Positions 60,528 to 64,000 of a stretch of DNA of 64,000 bases are shown piece after piece (the first letter of the stretch is position 1; each line of letters opens with the position of its first letter). Origin of the DNA: Hymenobacter citatus (GTDB taxonomy: Bacteria > Bacteroidota > Bacteroidia > Cytophagales > Hymenobacteraceae); contig NZ_JACSCY010000007.1 in the NCBI RefSeq assembly GCF_014333615.1, positions 62,001 through 126,000 of the forward strand, written 5' to 3'. Under the pieces are notes generated by a model. The model did not search any database. It was not told where the DNA came from and saw only the letters and a program-made list of their open reading frames with translations. The translations under genes and the position numbers were made by a program.

Positions 60528-63038
60528 CTACCCCCCAAACCCACCCGAGTCGCCCTGGGGCTGGTTGCCGATGGAGCTGGCGGGCTTGTTGGTGCCCAAA
60601 AACCAGGTGAAGCCCAGGTAGCCCACGCGGGTTTCGTACTTGGTTCGCAAGTCGGTGGTGAGGTTTGCGGCGGCCAGCCGGGTGTACTGGCGGCGCGTGT
60701 CGAACAGGTCGCTGACGCGCAGCGTGAGGGCCGCCCGGTCGTGGAACAAGCGCTGGCGCAGGGCCACATCTACCCCGTACACGGCCAGCAGGCGGCCCTG
60801 CGGCACCACCAACGGGGCGCGGTAGTTGCCGCTGAGCTGCACGGCCAGGGTTTTGGTCGGGCTGAAGGTGTTGAGCAGATAGGCCGTGCCGGTGAAGTTG
60901 GCACGGGTGCCGCTGCCCGTGTAGTCGGCTACCTGATTGCGGTAAAACGAGCCGTTGGCCACCAGTTTCCACCATGCGGTGAGCGGGTGCGTGAGCGAGA
61001 GTTCCAGCCCGTAGCTGGTCGTGCGGCCGAGGTTCTGGTAGCTGGTGCGGGTGATGAAATCGGGCTGGCCGCTCAGGCGGGTCGCCAGCGTGTCAACGGT
61101 GCGCAAACTCTGAATGGCCTGGTTAGCAAAGCGCCCAAACAGGGTGGTGTTGAGGGTAGTATTTTTCCACGCCACCTGGTGGCCCAGCTCCGTTACGTGC
61201 ACGTACTCGGGTCGCAGGGCGGGGTTGCCTACCACGTAGTTGCGCGCATCAGCATAAATAGGTAGGGCCACGATTTGCAGGAAGTTGGGCCGATTGAGGC
61301 GGCGCGAGTAGCTGAGCTGAAGGCGCTGCTCGTGGCGCGGCAGCCGGCGCGCCACCGTGGCCGAGGGAAATAGGTTGAAGATGCGTTGGCTGGTGGAGCC
61401 GGTAGGCAGCACGCGCGCTTGCAACCCGGTAAACTCGGCCCGCAAGCCTGCCTGGTAGTCCCAGCGGCCCGCCTGCTGCTGATACGTGCCGTAGGCCTGC
61501 GGAATCACCTGCCGGTAGTGGTAGCGGTAGGAGCTGGCCTCTTGCCGGATATACTCAGCGCCGGGCACCGGTTGCACGCCATACTCGGCGGTGCCGGGCG
61601 TTAGCATCACGTCGGTTTTTAGGCCGGCTCCCCAGCGGCGCTTGTCGTCCAGCGGGTGCACGTAGTCTAGCTGGGCCGAGGGCATGTGAATGGTCACGTC
61701 GAGCACCTGGCGACGCGCCTGTTGCGGGTAGTCGGCCGGGCCATCCAGCACGCGCTGCGCGGTCGTCACGGTGCCGCCATCCAGGATATACACCGCGCCG
61801 GCCGTTAGCTCGCGGCCGGGGTGGGCGGCCCAGGTGCGCCGGTAGTTGCCAGCAAAGCGCAGGGTATACAGGTCGTCGGTTTCCGGGTATTGGTTTTGCA
61901 GCGTAACCGTCGAGTCGGTGCCGCGCGTGAGCCGAGTGGTGAAGTCGTTGGCGTGGCGCAGATCGTTCTTATAGAATTCGGTGGTCAGCGTCAGGGTATG
62001 TTCTGGGTGCCAGGCGTATTCCGCACCCAGGCGAAGCGCTTTATTGGTCTGGTGACGGGCCGTGCGGCCCGCTTGGTCGAGACTGGTGGTGCGGCCTTCA
62101 GCGGTGGCTGTTTGCTGCAAGGCGGAGCTTCCCTGAAACCGATTGCTCAGCCCATCAACACTGCCAAATACATTGAATTTGCCTACCCTGCGGCTGAGGT
62201 TGAGCGAGGCGCTGTACTTGTCGCGGGTGCCCACGGTGGCTAGCGCTTCCCCGTTCCAACCGTCCGGACGCTGCTTTTTCTGCACCAGGTTGATGATGCC
62301 GCCCGTACCCTGGGCCGAGTACCGCGCCCCCGGATTGGTGATGACCTCAATCGTTTCGAGGCGGCTGGCGGGTAGCTGGTCGAGGCGCAGGCTGCTGGGC
62401 GCGGGCTTGCCATCGAGGTAGAGCGTCACGTCCGCGTTGCCCCGTAGGCTCACCTGCCCATTCGCATCGACGGCCACCGAAGGTACCTTTTGCAGCACAT
62501 CCGCCGCCGTGCCGCCCGCGCTGTTCAGGTCTTTGTCTACGTTGATAACCTTCTTGTCGAGGTCTTCTACCAGCACCGCCTTTTCGCCCTGCACCACCAC
62601 GCCATCAAGCTGCACCACCATGGGTACGACGGGCCACTCGCCCAGACGAATGGCTGGGGTAGCCAGGCTCAGCGCGACCACGCGGCGGGCAGGCTGGTAG
62701 CCCAGCGCTACCGCCCGCACCACGTAGCGGCCCAATGGCACGTTGGGCAGCGCAAATGTGCCATTATCTGCGGTTTGCGTGTTGCCTACCAGGGTAGAGT
62801 CGGGCAGCCGCACTAGCAAAACGTTGGCGAAAGGCAGCGGCTGACGCGTACTCTGGTCCAGCAGCGTGCCCGATACTTCGCCTACCATTTGAGCAGAAGC
62901 CGAGCCGGCGAACAGTCCGAAGAACAGAAGCAAGAACAGCCCGAACGGCCATGCGGAGCGAGTAGGACGAGGCTGTATATATGCTATTAGTTTGATAAGT
63001 GATTGATTAATAAAGTTATTTGTAATGCAAGTTACCAT
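60528..63038 (-). CDS. Outer-membrane beta-barrel protein (PF14905-type) with carboxypeptidase-regulatory-like domain
   Basis: Encodes about 836 residues if it starts at ATG 63038; ATG at 63080 or 63134 are alternatives. A signal peptide (FGLFLLLFFGLFAGSASAQ) precedes a CarboxypepD_reg-like domain (GEVSGTLLDQSTRQPLPFANVLL), a plug-like segment (INVDKDLNSAGGTAADVLQKVPSV, VSLRGNADVTLYLDGKPAPS) and a large beta-barrel ending in a Gly-rich tail. This is the PF14905 outer-membrane beta-barrel family, TonB-receptor-like but without a visible TonB box. Ligand unknown. Convergent with the MNIO gene. Confidence 0.82.
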   Translation of the reverse strand: MVTCITNNFINQSLIKLIAYIQPRPTRSAWPFGLFLLLFFGLFAGSASAQMVGEVSGTLLDQSTRQPLPFANVLLVRLPDSTLVGNTQTADNGTFALPNVPLGRYVVRAVALGYQPARRVVALSLATPAIRLGEWPVVPMVVQLDGVVVQGEKAVLVEDLDKKVINVDKDLNSAGGTAADVLQKVPSVAVDANGQVSLRGNADVTLYLDGKPAPSSLRLDQLPASRLETIEVITNPGARYSAQGTGGIINLVQKKQRPDGWNGEALATVGTRDKYSASLNLSRRVGKFNVFGSVDGLSNRFQGSSALQQTATAEGRTTSLDQAGRTARHQTNKALRLGAEYAWHPEHTLTLTTEFYKNDLRHANDFTTRLTRGTDSTVTLQNQYPETDDLYTLRFAGNYRRTWAAHPGRELTAGAVYILDGGTVTTAQRVLDGPADYPQQARRQVLDVTIHMPSAQLDYVHPLDDKRRWGAGLKTDVMLTPGTAEYGVQPVPGAEYIRQEASSYRYHYRQVIPQAYGTYQQQAGRWDYQAGLRAEFTGLQARVLPTGSTSQRIFNLFPSATVARRLPRHEQRLQLSYSRRLNRPNFLQIVALPIYADARNYVVGNPALRPEYVHVTELGHQVAWKNTTLNTTLFGRFANQAIQSLRTVDTLATRLSGQPDFITRTSYQNLGRTTSYGLELSLTHPLTAWWKLVANGSFYRNQVADYTGSGTRANFTGTAYLLNTFSPTKTLAVQLSGNYRAPLVVPQGRLLAVYGVDVALRQRLFHDRAALTLRVSDLFDTRRQYTRLAAANLTTDLRTKYETRVGYLGFTWFLGTNKPASSIGNQPQGDSGGFGG

Positions 63039-63198
63039 GTAATACATAGTAGGTAACGCTGCGTGTATCATCAGTTTCATAAAAGAAAGGATTAGGGTGA
63101 CAGAAGATGTGAAGACACTAGAGCAGCTTCGCAAACTATGTGCTCCAGAGCTAAGGCTTTGGGTTAGTCAGCGCGATATTGCACGAAGCCACTCTACA

Positions 63199-63220
63199 GC
63201 CCAGGGCTTCAGCCCTGGGA
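63199..63220. repeat. Short dispersed palindrome, family 7, copy B
   Basis: CCAGGGCTTCAGCCCTGGGA; same palindrome as that at 32121, differing only in the central bases. Confidence 0.65.
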
Positions 63221-63300
63221 CGTGCGGTTTGCAAAGCCCTCATCCAGTCGCTATACGCTGCGGATGAAGACACGAAAGAAGCAGAAGGACGAGGCGGAGC

Positions 63301-63759
63301 CTATTTTGCCTGGCGACGCAGAAACAGGTAGTAAACCAGAAAACCGAGCGCTGTGCTAAACAGCAGAATGATAACGGAATGCAGCCCTAGCGGCAGAAAC
63401 AGGCTACAGAGCGTAAGCCCCGCCCCGCTGCTCAGCAGCAGCGCAATCCACTTCACTACCTTGTTCTGCTCGTCCTGGGGGCCGGGTAGCAGGCGCTCCA
63501 CCACGTTATCCGACACGGCCGACGCCACAATTTGCTTTTTCAGCAGGTAGTTCAAAATCAGCCTGATGGCGGTCAGTACGAAGCTACAGAGCAGGTAGAA
63601 CCCGAATAGTGGCAGGAAAACATGCTTGGCAAGCAGATACGACGGGCTGCTATCGAAGTCGAAGGACAGGGTAGCAATACTGTCGAGGGCAGAAGTTCCC
63701 TGAGCCTGGGCGTGCCAGGTGGTCATGGTGAGAAGCAGAAGCAGCAAAAAACCTTTCAT
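63301..63759 (-). CDS. Small membrane protein with signal peptide
   Basis: Encodes 152 residues: a signal peptide (MKGFLLLLLLTMTTWHAQA), then three hydrophobic helices (LFGFYLLCSFVLTAIRLIL, VKWIALLLSSGAGLTLCSLFL, SVIILLFSTALGFLVYYLFL). Two more helices cannot be excluded. No family recognised. Confidence 0.7.
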   Translation of the reverse strand: MKGFLLLLLLTMTTWHAQAQGTSALDSIATLSFDFDSSPSYLLAKHVFLPLFGFYLLCSFVLTAIRLILNYLLKKQIVASAVSDNVVERLLPGPQDEQNKVVKWIALLLSSGAGLTLCSLFLPLGLHSVIILLFSTALGFLVYYLFLRRQAK

Positions 63760-63785
63760 ACGCCGGGCCGTGGGGTGGTACTGAA

Positions 63786-63936
63786 GCTGTTTAGAAAACC
63801 AACAGAACTGTCATGCTCATCTGGCGTCCGCCTGTCGAAGCATCTCTACCGAACAATTCTGAGGTAACGAAGCGGTAGAGATGCTTCGACAAACTCAGCA
63901 TGACGTTCTGGTTGATTTCAGCGACTTTCTAAACAG
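63786..63936. repeat. Palindromic interspersed repeat, family 2, copy C with extended ends
   Basis: Core arms CTGTCGAAGCATCTCTACCG... and CGGTAGAGATGCTTCGACA... are inverted, with GTCATGCT...AGCATGAC ends as in the family 2 copies at 29150 and 35066. Outside this, CTGTTTAGAAA (63786) and TTTCTAAACAG (63936) also pair. Confidence 0.75.
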
Positions 63937-63982
63937 CCTCACTGCATGAGACCGGTCAGTGCCGTTCGTGTTGCAAAAATTT

Positions 63983-64000
63983 ATGAAAAAGACAGTAGGC
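63983..64000 (+). CDS. Possible start of a gene cut by the window edge
   Basis: ATGAAAAAGACAGTAGGC opens a frame at the very end of the window (MKKTVG). Only six codons are visible, so this is a weak call based on context and an AT-rich upstream sequence. Confidence 0.3.

Noticed and set aside
1..64000. CRISPR arrays, tRNA and rRNA genes
   Set aside because: No regularly spaced direct repeats, no cloverleaf with GTTCGAATC-type T-arm and no rRNA signature were found by eye.

Overview
The window is about 64 kb of chromosomal DNA that looks like a Bacteroidota genome of the order Cytophagales, most likely Hymenobacter or a close relative. The grounds are high GC content, the hexamer GTAGGG/CCCTAC scattered everywhere, the long three-domain IspG typical of Bacteroidota, LytS/LytTR signalling, a PF14905-type outer-membrane protein, a zinc metalloprotease of the type common in this phylum, and weak Shine-Dalgarno sites. 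There is no rRNA, tRNA, CRISPR array, prophage or intact insertion sequence. The genus call is inference.

Layout. 1-9.2 kb: a lactonase-type propeller (cut by the window edge), two tiny Lys-rich secreted paralogues, two NAD(P)-binding Rossmann proteins, a TlpA-like thioredoxin, ispG (carrying an in-frame palindromic insert), then an AT-rich accessory islet with a SUKH protein, a kinase-like gene broken by an in-frame stop and an orphan gene, followed by small housekeeping ORFs. 9.2-12.7 kb: a transposase remnant and a four-gene membrane/phosphoesterase/SRPBCC unit. 12.8-17.5 kb: a three-gene minus-strand operon encoding a TetR-isonitrile synthase fusion, a TauD dioxygenase-UbiA prenyltransferase fusion and an FAD oxidoreductase. 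I regard this as the most unusual locus in the window. 17.9-28 kb: a VWA lipoprotein, a very large DUF2339 membrane protein, a GT2 and radical SAM pair, and a LytS/LytTR two-component pair. 28-38 kb: SDR epimerase, HelD-like helicase, a toxin-antitoxin pair, leuS, a CrtA-like monooxygenase, an FMN-split-barrel protein and an ACP phosphodiesterase. 38-48 kb: SlyD-like isomerase, a propeller lipoprotein, catalase, GT39, a UPF1-like helicase and a GH39-like hydrolase. 48-58 kb: a PaoABC-like molybdenum hydroxylase operon, an NmrA-type reductase with an AraC regulator, an HPF-like protein and a zinc metalloprotease. 58-64 kb: a zinc-ribbon protein, a coiled-coil membrane protein, a 53-residue Cys-containing lipoprotein directly followed by a DUF692/MNIO oxidase, an outer-membrane beta-barrel protein, and a membrane protein.

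Two loci stand out as possible undescribed systems. (1) The isonitrile operon, in which the regulator is fused to the isonitrile synthase and the Fe/2-oxoglutarate oxygenase is fused to an integral-membrane prenyltransferase; it predicts a prenylated, membrane-associated isonitrile. (2) The lipoprotein plus MNIO pair, which has the layout of a RiPP precursor and its cysteine-modifying enzyme, but with a lipoprotein as the substrate.

A second theme is palindromic interspersed repeats. At least seven sequence families with long near-perfect inverted arms occupy the intergenic spaces. One copy is nested inside another, one supplies the stop codon of its neighbour, and one lies in frame within ispG.
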